Origin: Aeromonas rivipollensis
GTDB taxonomy: Bacteria > Pseudomonadota > Gammaproteobacteria > Enterobacterales > Aeromonadaceae
Length of the DNA stretch: 64,000 nt
Assembly: GCF_010974825.1 (NCBI RefSeq)
Contig: NZ_JAAILA010000031.1
Coordinates: forward strand, 1 to 64,000
Reading direction: 5' to 3'
The position numbers were made by a program, and so were the translations under genes. The notes beneath the pieces were generated by a model. That model was not told the origin of the DNA. It was given only the letters and a program-made list of their open reading frames with translations, and did no database searches. Below, piece after piece: positions 47,939 through 57,891 of this stretch (its first letter is position 1; each line of letters begins with the position of its first letter).

Positions 47939-48715
47939 ATGGATATCCGTACATTGATCGTAGTGGCAGCGCTCTGCGCGCTGCCTGGCTGTGTCACCGA
48001 GACCACTTACGCTGGCCAGAATTCGACCCAGCGTGAAGTGGGTCCCGACTTCAAGGCGGCTGCCCAGACCCGTCTCGATCTGGGTATTCAATATCTGCGT
48101 CAGGGCAATGCCGAACAGGCCAAATTCAACCTTGACCGAGCCCTCCAGTACGATCCCAGCAACCCTCAGGTCTATATCGGCTTCGCCTATTTCTACCAGC
48201 AGGTATCCGATTTCAAGGCGGCCGAGGAGAACTACAAGAAGGCACTGGCCATGGATCCGACCAATGCTGACGCGATGAACAACTACGGTGCCTTCCTGTG
48301 CAACCGTGGCCGTTTCGAGGAGGCGGAGAAGGCATTCCTGCAGGCGGTCAGCCAGCCAGATTACGTCAAGATCGCCGATACCTACGAGAATGCGGCGCTC
48401 TGCTCGGTGCAAAATAACAGAAATGACAAGGCCAACGAGTACTATCGTCTGGCCTTGGGGTATAATCCCCGCAATCCAAGGTTATTGCTGGACATGGCCG
48501 AGCTTTCCATGAAAGATGGCAAGCTGCCTGATGTGCAGTCTTACCTCGTGCGTTTTGCCGAAGTGGCAGACGAAAACGAGGATAGCCTCTGGCTCCGGCT
48601 GCGGCTGGCCCAGGCCATGGACAAACCGGCATTACTTCACCAATTCGGGACTGAGCTGGTAAGGCAATATCCCACTTCGCAACAAGCCAAGCGTTACTTA
48701 GCCAATGACTACTGA
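47939..48715 (+). CDS. pilF: Type IV pilus biogenesis lipoprotein PilF/PilW
   Basis: Outer-membrane pilotin for secretin assembly. From the ATG at 47939 the 258 residues start with a signal peptide and lipobox ALPGC (C18), followed by several TPR units such as QTRLDLGIQYLRQGNAEQAK and ADAMNNYGAFLCNRGRFEEA. An earlier TTG start would add five residues and cannot be ruled out. The stop overlaps rodZ by 11 bases. Confidence 0.87.
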   Translation: MDIRTLIVVAALCALPGCVTETTYAGQNSTQREVGPDFKAAAQTRLDLGIQYLRQGNAEQAKFNLDRALQYDPSNPQVYIGFAYFYQQVSDFKAAEENYKKALAMDPTNADAMNNYGAFLCNRGRFEEAEKAFLQAVSQPDYVKIADTYENAALCSVQNNRNDKANEYYRLALGYNPRNPRLLLDMAELSMKDGKLPDVQSYLVRFAEVADENEDSLWLRLRLAQAMDKPALLHQFGTELVRQYPTSQQAKRYLANDY

Positions 48716-49634
48716 ACAGCCACACGATTTTCAAGACGACTCCCAGGCAGTGGGCCCAGGCCAGCTGCTGCGCAACGCCCGTGAACAGCTTGGCTGGACA
48801 CGAGAGCAGGTTGCGTCCCGCATTCACCTTCGTCTGACTCTGATCGCCGCCATCGAGGCGGATACCTACGACAAGCATACGTCCCACACCTTTATCCGCG
48901 GCTATCTGCGCGCCTATGCCAAGCTGGTCGGCATTCCCGAGGAGACCATACTCGCGGCCTACGACAAGCTGGGACTGACGCCGCCCGATAACATCGACAT
49001 GCAGAGCTTCTCCCGTCGCTCCCGCCAGCAAGCCAACGATAGTCGGCTCAAGGTGGTGACCTGGCTGGTGATCCTGGTGCTGATCGCGCTCTCCATCGCA
49101 TGGTGGTGGCAGAGCACGGCACGTCGTTCCGCCGGGGATGAAGCCCTGGCTGCGAGCGAAATGGGCACGGAGCAGACGATGTCTGTCGCCAGCGTGACGC
49201 CTGCCGTGGATGTCGCCGACCCCGTATTGCCCGTGGCCTCCGACGCCGTGGCGACGGAAGTTGTGGTAAGTGACGCCGCCGCCACAGTGCCGGCCGTCGT
49301 TGCCGCGACCAGTGCCGCCCTGTCTACCGAGACCTCGGCTGCTGAGGCAACCCTGGCACCGGCAGAGCCGGCCGCCACCGAACCTGGCAAGGCGCCCCAG
49401 CTCAAGATGAGCTTCACCGCCGACTGCTGGCTGGATGTCAAGGATGCCAACGGCAAGACCCTGTTCAGCGGTCTGAAGAAGGCGAACGACGAGCTTGTTC
49501 TGGAAGGACCCGAGCCACTCAGATTCATCGTTGGCGCGCCCATGGCGGTCAATCTCGAATACCAGGGCAAGTCCTTCGACATGAGCCGTTACAACAACGG
49601 CCGGACTGCTCGCTTCTCACTGCCGCAGGAGTAA
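48705..49634 (+). CDS. rodZ: Cytoskeletal protein RodZ
   Basis: Links MreB to the cell-wall elongation machinery. The 309 residues comprise an N-terminal helix-turn-helix domain (about 17-90), a membrane span at about 117-135 ([19 protein letters not shown]), a low-complexity A/T/V/E-rich periplasmic linker (about 140-225), and a C-terminal DUF4115 beta domain starting [19 protein letters not shown]. The start overlaps pilF, so the two are coupled; ispG follows ten bases after the stop. Confidence 0.93.
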   Translation: MTTEQPHDFQDDSQAVGPGQLLRNAREQLGWTREQVASRIHLRLTLIAAIEADTYDKHTSHTFIRGYLRAYAKLVGIPEETILAAYDKLGLTPPDNIDMQSFSRRSRQQANDSRLKVVTWLVILVLIALSIAWWWQSTARRSAGDEALAASEMGTEQTMSVASVTPAVDVADPVLPVASDAVATEVVVSDAAATVPAVVAATSAALSTETSAAEATLAPAEPAATEPGKAPQLKMSFTADCWLDVKDANGKTLFSGLKKANDELVLEGPEPLRFIVGAPMAVNLEYQGKSFDMSRYNNGRTARFSLPQE

Positions 49635-49644
49635 TCTGTCCGCC

Positions 49645-50760
49645 ATGTCCGCTCACGAATCCCCCATTATTCGTCGTCAATCCAGGCAGATCATGGTCGG
49701 CAATGTGCCGGTTGGGGGCAATGCCCCCATCACGGTGCAAACCATGACCAACACCAAGACCACGGATGTCGCCGCCACCGTCGAGCAGATCCAGCGGATC
49801 GAGCGGGTCGGTGCTGACATAGTCCGGGTCTCGGTACCCACCATGGAAGCGGCGGAAGCCTTCAAGCTCATCAAACAGCAGACCCGCATTCCCATCGTCG
49901 CCGACATCCACTTCGACTACCGCATCGCCCTGAAAGTGGCCGAATACGGTGCCGACTGCCTGCGCATCAACCCGGGCAACATAGGCAACGAAGAGCGGGT
50001 GCGCGCCGTGGTCGACTGTGCCCGTCATTACAACATTCCGATCCGCATCGGCGTCAACGGCGGCTCCCTGGAGCGTGACATCCAGGAAAAGTATGGCGAG
50101 CCGACCCCGGAAGCCCTGCTCGAGTCGGCCATGCGCCACGTGGATTACCTGGATCGCCTCAACTTCGATAACTTTAAGGTGAGCGTCAAGGCCTCCGACG
50201 TCTTCCTGGCGGTCGGTGCCTATCGGCTGCTGGCCAAGCAGATCGATCAGCCGCTGCACCTGGGGATCACCGAGGCGGGCGGCTTCCGTGCCGGCGCGGT
50301 GAAATCCGCCATCGGGCTCGGCATGCTGCTGGCCGATGGCATCGGCGACACCATCCGCATCTCCCTGGCCGCCGATCCGGTGGAAGAGGTGAAGGTCGGC
50401 TTCGATATTCTCAAGTCCCTGCGCATTCGCTCTCGCGGCATCAACTTCATCGCCTGTCCCTCCTGCTCCCGTCAGGAGTTCGATGTGATAGGGACGGTGA
50501 ACGCCCTGGAAGAGCGGCTCGAGGACATCATCACCCCGATGGACGTCTCCATCATCGGCTGCGTGGTGAACGGCCCGGGCGAGGCCCTGGTCTCGGATCT
50601 GGGGCTGGCGGGCGCCGCCAACAAGAGTGCCTTCTATGAAGGGGGCCAGCGGGTCGACCGGCTCGACAACAAGGATCTCATCCCGACCCTGGAGCGCCGT
50701 ATCCGCGCCCGGGCGGCCATGCTGGATCCGGCCAACCAGATCCAGGTGGACAAAGGTTGA
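49645..50760 (+). CDS. ispG: 4-hydroxy-3-methylbut-2-enyl diphosphate synthase IspG
   Basis: Fe-S enzyme of the MEP isoprenoid pathway. The 371 residues begin with the TIM-barrel segment [20 protein letters not shown] and [13 protein letters not shown]. The C-terminal cluster domain is [13 protein letters not shown] and [12 protein letters not shown], holding three cysteines and the final glutamate region. It is part of the rodZ-ispG-hisS series. A weak hairpin follows the stop. Confidence 0.97.
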   Translation: MSAHESPIIRRQSRQIMVGNVPVGGNAPITVQTMTNTKTTDVAATVEQIQRIERVGADIVRVSVPTMEAAEAFKLIKQQTRIPIVADIHFDYRIALKVAEYGADCLRINPGNIGNEERVRAVVDCARHYNIPIRIGVNGGSLERDIQEKYGEPTPEALLESAMRHVDYLDRLNFDNFKVSVKASDVFLAVGAYRLLAKQIDQPLHLGITEAGGFRAGAVKSAIGLGMLLADGIGDTIRISLAADPVEEVKVGFDILKSLRIRSRGINFIACPSCSRQEFDVIGTVNALEERLEDIITPMDVSIIGCVVNGPGEALVSDLGLAGAANKSAFYEGGQRVDRLDNKDLIPTLERRIRARAAMLDPANQIQVDKG

Positions 50761-50768
50761 ACCATTGA

Positions 50769-50789
50769 GGGGCCACCTGGGGTGGCCCC
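50769..50789 (+). terminator. Hairpin after ispG
   Basis: GGGGCCACC, TGG, GGTGGCCCC right after the stop, with no T run behind it. It may reduce read-through into hisS, which has its own promoter. Confidence 0.4.
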
Positions 50790-50834
50790 GGCTTTAGGTT
50801 GTTGATTTTAAATCCCGCATCCGGGCACCCTGAT

Positions 50835-50863
50835 TTTACCTCGGGGCCGAAAATCCCTATAAT
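50835..50863 (+). promoter_or_regulatory. hisS promoter
   Basis: TTTACC, a 17-base spacer and a consensus TATAAT, 37 bases before the hisS start. A good sigma-70 promoter. Confidence 0.72.
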
Positions 50864-50899
50864 GCGGCCAAATTTTACCTCTTTTTCTCGAGTATCAAC

Positions 50900-52177
50900 G
50901 TGGCAAAACAGATCCAAGCTATTCGCGGTATGAATGATTGCCTGCCGGAGCAGAGCCCGGTATGGCAGAAAGTGGAACAGATCCTGCGCCAGGTCGTCGC
51001 CAGCTACGGCTACAGCGAAGTGCGCATGCCCATCGTCGAACAGACCCATCTGTTCAAGCGCGCCATCGGTGAAGTGACCGACGTGGTCGAAAAAGAGATG
51101 TACACCTTTGAAGACCGCAACGGCGACAGCCTGAGCCTGCGTCCGGAAGGGACCGCCAGCTGCGTCCGTGCCGGTATCGAGCACGGCCTGCTCTACAACC
51201 AGGAACGCCGGATGTGGTACATGGGCCCCATGTTCCGTCACGAGCGTCCCCAGAAGGGCCGTTATCGCCAGTTCCACCAGTTCGGGGTCGAGCTGTTTGG
51301 CATCAACGGGCCTGACATCGACGCCGAGCTCATCATGCTGACCCACCGCCTGTGGCGTCTGTTCGGCATCAGCGATCACGTCACCCTGCAGCTCAACACG
51401 CTCGGTCAGAGCGACGAGCGCGCCGCTTACCGCGATGCGCTGGTGGCCTACCTGGAGCAGTACAAGAGCGAGCTGGACGAAGAGAGCCAGCGCCGCATGT
51501 ACAGCAACCCGCTGCGGGTGCTCGACTCCAAGGACGAGAAGGTACAGGCCATTCTGGTGGGTGCCCCCCGTCTGTTCGATCACCTGGGTGAAGAGAGCCT
51601 GGCCCACTTCGAGGGGCTCAAGCGCCTGCTCGAGTCTGCCGGCATTCAATACGAGGTGAACGAGCGTCTGGTGCGCGGCCTCGACTACTACAACCTCACC
51701 GTGTTCGAGTGGGTGACGAGCAGCCTGGGCGCCCAGGGCACAGTCCTGGCCGGTGGCCGTTACGACGGCCTGGTGGAGCAGCTCGGCGGTCAGGCGACCC
51801 CGGCCGTGGGCTTTGCCATGGGCATGGAGCGTCTGGTGCTGATGCTCGAAACCCTCGAGCTCAACGCCGACATCCGCCCGGCGGTGGATGTCTATCTGGC
51901 CATGGTGGGCGAGGGCACCGAGCAGGCAGGCTTCCAGCTTGCCGAGCGGCTGCGCGACGCCCTGCCGGACTTGCGTCTGATGAGCCACTGCGGTGGCGGC
52001 AACTTCAAGAAACAACTCAAGCGTGCCGACAAGAGCGGCGCGGCCATTGCCCTGATGCTCGGCGAGACCGAGGTGCAAAGCGGGGAGATCACCATCAAAT
52101 ATCTGCGTGGCCAGGCCGAGCAACAGACCGTCTCGGTCGATGCCGCCATCGCCCTGCTGGCAGCTAAAGGAGAGTAA
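50900..52177 (+). CDS. hisS: Histidine-tRNA ligase
   Basis: Class II aminoacyl-tRNA synthetase of 425 residues. Seen: [20 protein letters not shown] at the start, motif 2 region [21 protein letters not shown] (near 106-126), the histidine-specific [15 protein letters not shown] (near 258), motif 3 [14 protein letters not shown] (near 305) and a C-terminal anticodon-binding domain. Translation starts at GTG. yfgM follows after three bases, so they share a transcript. Confidence 0.97.
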   Translation: MAKQIQAIRGMNDCLPEQSPVWQKVEQILRQVVASYGYSEVRMPIVEQTHLFKRAIGEVTDVVEKEMYTFEDRNGDSLSLRPEGTASCVRAGIEHGLLYNQERRMWYMGPMFRHERPQKGRYRQFHQFGVELFGINGPDIDAELIMLTHRLWRLFGISDHVTLQLNTLGQSDERAAYRDALVAYLEQYKSELDEESQRRMYSNPLRVLDSKDEKVQAILVGAPRLFDHLGEESLAHFEGLKRLLESAGIQYEVNERLVRGLDYYNLTVFEWVTSSLGAQGTVLAGGRYDGLVEQLGGQATPAVGFAMGMERLVLMLETLELNADIRPAVDVYLAMVGEGTEQAGFQLAERLRDALPDLRLMSHCGGGNFKKQLKRADKSGAAIALMLGETEVQSGEITIKYLRGQAEQQTVSVDAAIALLAAKGE

Positions 52178-52180
52178 GCT

Positions 52181-52831
52181 GTGGAAGTGTATACCACTGA
52201 AGAACAACAGGTTGAGGTCATCAAGAGCTGGTGGAAAGAGAACGGCACCTCGGTACTCGCCGGGACTGTGATCGGTCTGGTCGGCCTCTTTGGCTGGCGT
52301 TACTACAACGAGCTGCAGCAGACCAATCAGGAAGCCGCCTCCCAGGCTTATAACGCCATGACAGCCCAGCTCGCCAAGGGTGACGATGCCGCCCTTGAGC
52401 AGGCCAAGAGCTTCATCAGCGCCCATCAGGGCGACGCCTATGCGGAGTTGGCTGCCCTGCAACTTGCCGCGGCTGCGGTCAAGGCGGGCAAGCTGGATCT
52501 GGCCGCCGAGCAGCTGACCCAGGTGGCCGCGAACGGCGACGAGAGCATCAAGCCCATCGCCGCCCTGCGCCTGGCACGGGTGCTCAAGGATCAGGGCAAG
52601 GCCGACGAGGCCCTGGCCCAGCTTGGCAAGATCAACAACGACGCCTTCAAGGCCCAGGTGGCGGAAGTGCGTGGTGACGTGCTGCTGGGGCAGGGCAAGC
52701 CCGAAGAGGCGCGCGATGCCTATCAGGTGGCGGCCGATGCCGGCGGCCTGCAGAGCAGCGCCGAACTCAAGCTGAAGATGGACGATCTGGCGCTGCCAGC
52801 GGTCACTGCGGGTGAGGCTCCGGATGCGTAA
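52181..52831 (+). CDS. yfgM: SecYEG-associated periplasmic protein YfgM
   Basis: Membrane-anchored ancillary translocon protein, 216 residues. It has a short cytoplasmic N tail (MEVYTTEEQQVEVIKSWWKE), one membrane span GTSVLAGTVIGLVGLFGWRY (about 23-42) and a periplasmic TPR-like domain rich in Ala, Leu and Lys. GTG start after AAAGGAGAG. The end overlaps bamB by eight bases, which couples the two. Confidence 0.9.
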   Translation: MEVYTTEEQQVEVIKSWWKENGTSVLAGTVIGLVGLFGWRYYNELQQTNQEAASQAYNAMTAQLAKGDDAALEQAKSFISAHQGDAYAELAALQLAAAAVKAGKLDLAAEQLTQVAANGDESIKPIAALRLARVLKDQGKADEALAQLGKINNDAFKAQVAEVRGDVLLGQGKPEEARDAYQVAADAGGLQSSAELKLKMDDLALPAVTAGEAPDA

Positions 52832-54008
52832 TCTGTACAAGAAAATGGCGCTGGGGGTGGCAGTCTCCCTGGCCCTGCAGGGTTGCTCCCTGTTCAGCTC
52901 AGAGGAAGACCTGACCCCGATGGCGCCTCTGCCCGTGGTGGAGTCCGCCTTCAGTGCCGATACCCTGTGGTCCTCCTCCGTCGGGGATGGCATAGGTGAT
53001 TTCTACTCCCAGCTGCAACCCGTGGTGGAAGAGGATCACATCTATGCCGCCGCCCGTGATGGGGATGTGACCGCCTTCGATCGCAACAGTGGCGAGACCC
53101 TGTGGAGCGTGGATCTGGCAGACCTGCCCATCAACGCCGACAAGCGCAGCGCCCGCCTCTCCGGCGGTCTGGTCTCCCGTTACGGCAAGCTGTTCCTCGG
53201 CTCCGAGAACGGGGTGGTCTACGCCCTGAACGAAGCGAACGGGGAAGTGCTGTGGCAGACCACTGTGCCCGGTGAAGTGGTGGCGAGCCCCGCCGTCGAG
53301 GATGGTCGCGTGGTGGTGCTGACCACCTCGGGCCGTCTGATGGCGCTCGATACCGATGAGGGCAAGCTGCAGTGGACCCTGTCCGAAGAGCAGCCGCCCC
53401 TGACCCTGCGCAGCGCCAGCACCCCTGTCATCACCAACGGCGCCGTGCTCTATGGCCGTGCCGATGGCAAGGTGGGCATAGCCCTGCTGAGCAACGGCCA
53501 GCCGGTGCGCCAGTCCAAGGTGGCCGACCCGCGCGGTGCCACCGAGCTGGATCGCATGGTCGATGTGGACGCCCGTCCGCTGATTGCCGGTGATGAGCTC
53601 TATGCCATCGCCTACAATGGCCAGCTGATGGCCCGCAAGCTGATGACAGGTGACGAGGTGTGGAAGCGCAAGTATTCCGGCTACCGCGACATGGCGGTTA
53701 CCGGCAATGCCATAGTGCTGACCGACAGCCGCAGTCATCTGTTTGCGGTGGATCGTCGCAATGGTCTTGAGCTGTGGTCCAACACCCAGCTGGAAAACCG
53801 CACCGTGACCGCTCCCGTCGTCCTGGGTGACTACGTGGTGGTCGGCGATGTGGAAGGTTACCTGTATTGGCTGGATCGGACCGACGGGTCCATTAAGGCC
53901 ATGCAGCAGCTCGACAGCAGTGGTCTCTATGCCGCGCCCCTGGTGGACGGTGACACCCTGTATGTGCAGAGCCGTGGCGGCAAGTTGTACGCTATCAAGC
54001 GTCCCTGA
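52824..54008 (+). CDS. bamB: Outer-membrane assembly lipoprotein BamB
   Basis: Eight-bladed beta-propeller lipoprotein of the BAM complex. From the ATG at 52824 the 394 residues start with a signal peptide and lipobox SLALQGC (C21). PQQ-like repeats follow, such as [34 protein letters not shown] and [21 protein letters not shown] lies before the start, which is embedded in the end of yfgM. Confidence 0.95.
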   Translation: MRNLYKKMALGVAVSLALQGCSLFSSEEDLTPMAPLPVVESAFSADTLWSSSVGDGIGDFYSQLQPVVEEDHIYAAARDGDVTAFDRNSGETLWSVDLADLPINADKRSARLSGGLVSRYGKLFLGSENGVVYALNEANGEVLWQTTVPGEVVASPAVEDGRVVVLTTSGRLMALDTDEGKLQWTLSEEQPPLTLRSASTPVITNGAVLYGRADGKVGIALLSNGQPVRQSKVADPRGATELDRMVDVDARPLIAGDELYAIAYNGQLMARKLMTGDEVWKRKYSGYRDMAVTGNAIVLTDSRSHLFAVDRRNGLELWSNTQLENRTVTAPVVLGDYVVVGDVEGYLYWLDRTDGSIKAMQQLDSSGLYAAPLVDGDTLYVQSRGGKLYAIKRP

Positions 54009-54030
54009 TCGCCCGTCAATCTGAATATCC

Positions 54031-54060
54031 GGCTCCTGGTCTTCGGACCCGGAGCCTTTG
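54031..54060 (+). terminator. Hairpin between bamB and der
   Basis: GGCTCC and GGAGCC with an inner GGTC/GACC stem and a TTCG tetraloop, followed by TTTG: a stable stem 22 bases past bamB, probably a partial terminator or stabiliser. Confidence 0.55.
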
Positions 54061-54082
54061 TCGTCTTGAGAATGAGGCTTTT

Positions 54083-55582
54083 ATGACTCCTGTAGTAGCC
54101 CTGGTGGGCCGCCCCAACGTGGGGAAATCCACCCTGTTTAACCGCCTGACCCGTACCCGGGATGCCCTGGTTGCCGATTTCCCCGGCCTGACCCGGGACC
54201 GCAAATACGGCCAGGCGAAGTTGGGCGAGCTGGAATTTATCGTGGTCGATACCGGCGGTATCGATGGCACCGAGGAGGGGATCGAGCTGAAGATGGCCGA
54301 GCAGTCCCTGCTGGCCATCGAGGAAGCGGATGTGGTGCTCTTCATGGTGGATGCCCGTGCCGGTTTGACCGCCGCGGATCAGGCCATCGCCGAGCACCTG
54401 CGCAAGACCCACAAGAAGGTGTTCCTGGTCGCCAACAAGACCGACGGCATCGACGGTGACTCCGCGGTCTCCGAGTTCTACGGTCTGGCGCTGGGGGAGG
54501 TCTACCAGATCGCCGCCGCCCACGGTCGTGGGGTGCTGAGCCTGCTGGAGCTGGCGCTGGCCCCCCACCTTGAGACCCTGGTCGAGGCCGCCGCCGAAGA
54601 AGAGGCGCAGGAAGAGGAGGACTTCGACGAAGAAGCCCTGCTGCGCATGGTGGCCGCCGGTGATCTCGACACTCGGGAAGACACCAAGGAGACCCCGTTC
54701 GCCGACTTGCCCATCAAGTTCGCCATCGTCGGTCGCCCCAACGTCGGCAAGTCCACCCTGACCAACCGCATGCTGGGTGAAGACCGCGTCATCGTCTATG
54801 ACATGCCGGGCACCACCCGCGACTCCGTCTACATCCCCATGGAGCGTGACGAGCAGAAGTACGTGGTCATCGACACCGCTGGCGTGCGTCGCCGTGGCAA
54901 GGTGCACGAGACGGTGGAGAAGTTCTCCGTCATCAAGACCTTGAAAGCCATTGAGGACGCCAACGTCTGCCTGCTGGTGATAGACGCTCGCGAGACCATC
55001 ACGGATCAGGACTTGAGCATCCTCGGCTTCGTGCTGAGCAGCGGCCGCTCCGTGGTGCTGGTGGTGAACAAGTGGGACGGTCTGGATCAGAAGGTGAAGG
55101 AAGACATCAAGAACGAGCTGGACAGACGCCTGGGCTTCATCGATTTCGCCCGCGTCCACTTCATCTCCGCCCTGCACGGCAGCGGCGTCGGCCATCTGTT
55201 TGAGTCCATCAACGAGGCTTACCAGTCCGCCACCCGTCGTACCAGCACCGCGATGCTGACCCGCATCATGCAGATGGCGCAGGAAGATCACCAGCCGCCC
55301 ATGGTCAACGGTCGCCGCGTCAAGCTCAAGTATGCCCACGCCGGTGGCTACAACCCGCCGCGCATCGTTATCCACGGCAACCAGTTGAACGATCTGCCTG
55401 ACTCCTACAAGCGGTATCTCATCAACTACTTCCGCAAGTCCCTGAAGATCATGGGTACCCCGATCCGGGTCGAGTTCCAGGAGTCGGTCAACCCCTTCGA
55501 GGGCAAGAAGAACACCCTGACCCTGAGCCAGGAGCGGCAACGGGATCGCCTGCTCAAGGCGAAGAACAAGAGCAAGAAATAA
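54083..55582 (+). CDS. der: Ribosome-assembly GTPase Der (EngA)
   Basis: Tandem GTPase for 50S maturation, 499 residues. Domain 1 has GRPNVGKST (near 9-17), DTGGI and NKTD. Domain 2 has GRPNVGKST again (near 218), DTAGV and NKWD. An acidic linker [16 protein letters not shown] joins them, and a KH-like C-terminal domain ends in a basic tail [13 protein letters not shown]. The order hisS-yfgM-bamB-der matches E. coli. Confidence 0.97.
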   Translation: MTPVVALVGRPNVGKSTLFNRLTRTRDALVADFPGLTRDRKYGQAKLGELEFIVVDTGGIDGTEEGIELKMAEQSLLAIEEADVVLFMVDARAGLTAADQAIAEHLRKTHKKVFLVANKTDGIDGDSAVSEFYGLALGEVYQIAAAHGRGVLSLLELALAPHLETLVEAAAEEEAQEEEDFDEEALLRMVAAGDLDTREDTKETPFADLPIKFAIVGRPNVGKSTLTNRMLGEDRVIVYDMPGTTRDSVYIPMERDEQKYVVIDTAGVRRRGKVHETVEKFSVIKTLKAIEDANVCLLVIDARETITDQDLSILGFVLSSGRSVVLVVNKWDGLDQKVKEDIKNELDRRLGFIDFARVHFISALHGSGVGHLFESINEAYQSATRRTSTAMLTRIMQMAQEDHQPPMVNGRRVKLKYAHAGGYNPPRIVIHGNQLNDLPDSYKRYLINYFRKSLKIMGTPIRVEFQESVNPFEGKKNTLTLSQERQRDRLLKAKNKSKK

Positions 55583-55588
55583 GCCCTG

Positions 55589-55617
55589 ACGGCTGCCCTG
55601 GTGGCAGCCGTTTTTTT
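55589..55617 (+). terminator. Terminator after der
   Basis: ACGGCTGCC, loop CTGGT, GGCAGCCGTTTTTTT: a 9-bp stem with a seven-base T run. Confidence 0.92.
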
Positions 55618-55670
55618 ATCTGCAAGAAGAGGGGCGAGCCCAGCGCGCCTGCCCTTGAGAGGAGATGACC

Positions 55671-55904
55671 ATGAGTCTCTTGACATGCCCGGCCTGCCAG
55701 GCCGAGCTGGACAACCGCAGCCTCGAGGTGAGCTGCGACCAGTGCCATGCCCGCTATCGGATCCGGGCCCTGTGTCCGACCTGTCAGCAGAGCCTGGAGC
55801 GGCTTCGGGCCTGCGGCGCCGTGGATTACTTCTGCAACCACTGCAACAGCCTGGTCTCCAAGCGTGCCGTGCGGTTCGAGGCGATCCCGGCCGAGGCGAG
55901 CTGA
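55671..55904 (+). CDS. yfgJ: Zinc-ribbon protein YfgJ-like
   Basis: Small cytoplasmic protein, 77 residues, with four CxxC knuckles: TCPACQ, SCDQCH, LCPTCQ and FCNHCN, enough for two zinc ribbons. It fits the YfgJ family found downstream of der in enterics. The ATG at 55671 is chosen because GAGAGGAG lies six bases upstream; an ATG two codons earlier abuts that site. Function is unknown. Confidence 0.85.
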   Translation: MSLLTCPACQAELDNRSLEVSCDQCHARYRIRALCPTCQQSLERLRACGAVDYFCNHCNSLVSKRAVRFEAIPAEAS

Positions 55905-55910
55905 TGGAAT

Positions 55911-55936
55911 AAAAAAACCCGGCCTTGGCCGGGTTT
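55911..55936. terminator. Bidirectional terminator between yfgJ and the small basic ORF
   Basis: AAACCCGGC, loop CTTG, GCCGGGTTT with a run of A on the left and TTT on the right. On the minus strand it gives a long T run immediately after the stop codon of the 49-residue ORF. Confidence 0.85.
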
Positions 55937-56084
55937 ATGCTGTTGTGTGCTCCGCAATCAGCAAGGTATAGGAGCGGTTTCGGTGCCATATCTTGCGTTT
56001 CATGTCGGCCAGTTTCAGCTTGCGTCTGGGGCTCCAGGCGCACCTGGTCTTTCTGGTCAACGTGGCTCTTCTACGTGTTCGCAT
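55935..56084 (-). CDS. Small very basic protein, 49 residues, unknown function
   Basis: The product starts MRTRRRATLTRKTRCAWSPR and continues RKLKLADMKRKIWHRNRSY, with about a third R and K residues and no acidic cluster. Support for reality: AGGGAGGA lies seven bases before the ATG, and the stop codon runs directly into an intrinsic terminator on the same strand. It is too short for length-based gene calling. A start seven codons upstream (MTREENQ) is possible but has a poorer ribosome site. It could bind nucleic acid or ribosomes, but that is only a guess from charge. No homologue is recognised. Confidence 0.55.
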   Translation of the reverse strand: MRTRRRATLTRKTRCAWSPRRKLKLADMKRKIWHRNRSYTLLIAEHTTA

Positions 56085-56248
56085 CTGGTTTTCCTCCCTG
56101 GTCATCCCGGCGACGCTGACGGCCCCTGAGATGGGCGGCCATCGGTATCGCAAGTTGATGAATATATTGCAATAAGCCTCTCTCAGACAGGCTCGGGCCT
56201 GGGGCAATGGTAACAGAGAATTCCCCAAGGCGACACACCCCGCAGGGC

Positions 56249-57742
56249 TCAGGGGGTGATGATCTGGCTGACCACCTCGGCGATGATGGCGGGGCGCTGT
56301 GCCGGGGCTGCTGGCTCGCTGCCGTCGTCTTCGTCCAGGGCCTCGCGGCGATGGGCCTTCTGCTGCTCGTTGTCGAGCCAGAGCAGGCTCTGGTAGTACT
56401 GGCGCACGTTGTTGACGTAGTTGCGCGCCTCGCCACCCCGGGCATAGCCATAGCGCACCTTGCGATGCCAGCGTGACTGCTGCAGCAGGGGCAACACCTC
56501 TTTCACGTCGCTCCAGGCATCGGGATTCTTGCCGAGCTGCTTGGTCAGGCGGCGGGCATCCATCATGTGGCCATAGCCGATGTTGTAGGCGGTGAGGGCA
56601 AACCACACCTTCTCGTCCGCCGGCACCGAGTCCGGCACCTTCTCCATCATCTCCTGCAGGTAGCGGGCGCCCCCCTTGATGCTCTCTTCCGGGTGGGTTC
56701 GATCGTTTACCCCCATCGCCTTGGCGGTGGGCTCGGTCAGCATCATCATGCCGCGCACCCCTGTGTAGGAGCGGGCCTGGGGGTCCCAGTGGGACTCCTG
56801 ATAGCTGATGGCGGCCAGCAGGCGCCAGTCTATGTCCTTGGCATGGGTCTGGAACAGCGCCTGATACTTGGGCAGCAGGCTCTTGGCCCGCTTGAGGAAG
56901 GTGCGGGTGTCGACGAAATCGAAGTTCTGCACGTGGCCGAAGTACTTCTCGTCGAGCTTGGCGATGGAGCCATCCATGAAGCGCTGGCCGAAGAAGTCGA
57001 TGATGCTGGCGTAGAGGCTGTCATCGGGCAGCTTGGTCATGGCCCAGGCCACTGTCTGCTTGCTGGCCAGGGTCAGCCCCTCGGTGAGCTCGGGGTAGTA
57101 GCGCTGGGTGCGGGCCAGCACAGTGTCCTGCACCACCGTGTAGTCCACCTCGCCGTCGGCGACCTGCTTGAGCAGCTCCTCCACGTCGGCGTCCCGGTTG
57201 ATGCGCCAGCTCAGATTGGGGTACTGGCTGGCCAGCTCCTTCATCAGATCCTCACCGGTGGAGCCCGCAGGCACCACTATGGTGCCCTTGATGTCGCCGA
57301 GATCCTTGGGCCTGGGGGAGCCGTTGCGATAGACCAGCTTGGGGGAGACCTGGTAGAAGCCGGGGCCGAAGCGAAACAGCTTGCGCCGCTCCGGGGTCAC
57401 CACGATGGCGGCGGCGGCGAGATCCAGGCTCCCCTTCTGCAGCTGTTCGACCAGCTCGGCGGTGGAGTAGGCCGGAACTATGGTCAGCTTGACCCCCAGC
57501 CAGTCGGCATAGTGCTGCGCCAGCTCGTAATCGAACCCCTGGGCGGTGTCGTCACGCTGGTAATAGGAAGTGGGACCATAGAGGGTGCCAACACGGATCT
57601 CGCCCCGTTGGCGGATCTGCTCCAGCTGGCTGGAGGGGGAATAGAAGTCACAGCCGGCCAGGGCCAGTGTCAGCAACATCCCGATAAACAGTCGAAAAAT
57701 GCAGCGCAAGTAGGTGAGTACCCTTGTTGAAAAAATCGGCAT
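56249..57742 (-). CDS. mltF: Membrane-bound lytic murein transglycosylase F
   Basis: Cleaves peptidoglycan glycan strands at the outer membrane. The 497 residues have an N-terminal signal with a lipobox-like LALAGC (C31), a solute-binding-protein-type domain (about 45-265) starting RGEIRVGTLYGPTSYY, and a C-terminal SLT domain (about 300-450) with the catalytic glutamate in AAISYQESHWDP and the motif GVRGMMMLT. ALTAYNIGYGHMMDAR completes the fold. It is divergent from purL, as in E. coli. Confidence 0.94.
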   Translation of the reverse strand: MPIFSTRVLTYLRCIFRLFIGMLLTLALAGCDFYSPSSQLEQIRQRGEIRVGTLYGPTSYYQRDDTAQGFDYELAQHYADWLGVKLTIVPAYSTAELVEQLQKGSLDLAAAAIVVTPERRKLFRFGPGFYQVSPKLVYRNGSPRPKDLGDIKGTIVVPAGSTGEDLMKELASQYPNLSWRINRDADVEELLKQVADGEVDYTVVQDTVLARTQRYYPELTEGLTLASKQTVAWAMTKLPDDSLYASIIDFFGQRFMDGSIAKLDEKYFGHVQNFDFVDTRTFLKRAKSLLPKYQALFQTHAKDIDWRLLAAISYQESHWDPQARSYTGVRGMMMLTEPTAKAMGVNDRTHPEESIKGGARYLQEMMEKVPDSVPADEKVWFALTAYNIGYGHMMDARRLTKQLGKNPDAWSDVKEVLPLLQQSRWHRKVRYGYARGGEARNYVNNVRQYYQSLLWLDNEQQKAHRREALDEDDGSEPAAPAQRPAIIAEVVSQIITP

Positions 57743-57803
57743 TTGTCAAAAGAGAGGCACCTTTATACCAGAGAGTGTGGAGGGAGTCACATCGTGGGAG
57801 ATG

Positions 57804-57842
57804 AGAAAAACGTTTGTTCGCGGTGAGCCTGATCCCTATAAT
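57804..57842 (+). promoter_or_regulatory. purL promoter with PurR-like box
   Basis: TTGTTC, a 17-base spacer and consensus TATAAT (57837-57842) make the promoter. The 16 bases at 57804-57819, AGAAAAACGTTTGTTC, match 10 of 16 positions of the PurR operator including the central AAACGTTT, and overlap the -35, a position for repression. PurR assignment is tentative. Confidence 0.5.
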
Positions 57843-57891
57843 ACGCGCGTCTCAAATCCCCCCACACTCTAAAACTTGGTGAGAAAGGTAT

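Noticed and set aside
50678-52993. Long antisense frame across hisS and yfgM
   Set aside because: Spans several well-identified genes on the other strand and shows no domain.
55937-56606. Longer minus-strand frame containing the 49-residue ORF
   Set aside because: Most of that frame overlaps mltF coding sequence on the same strand in another frame. Only the 3' 49 codons have a ribosome site and terminator of their own.
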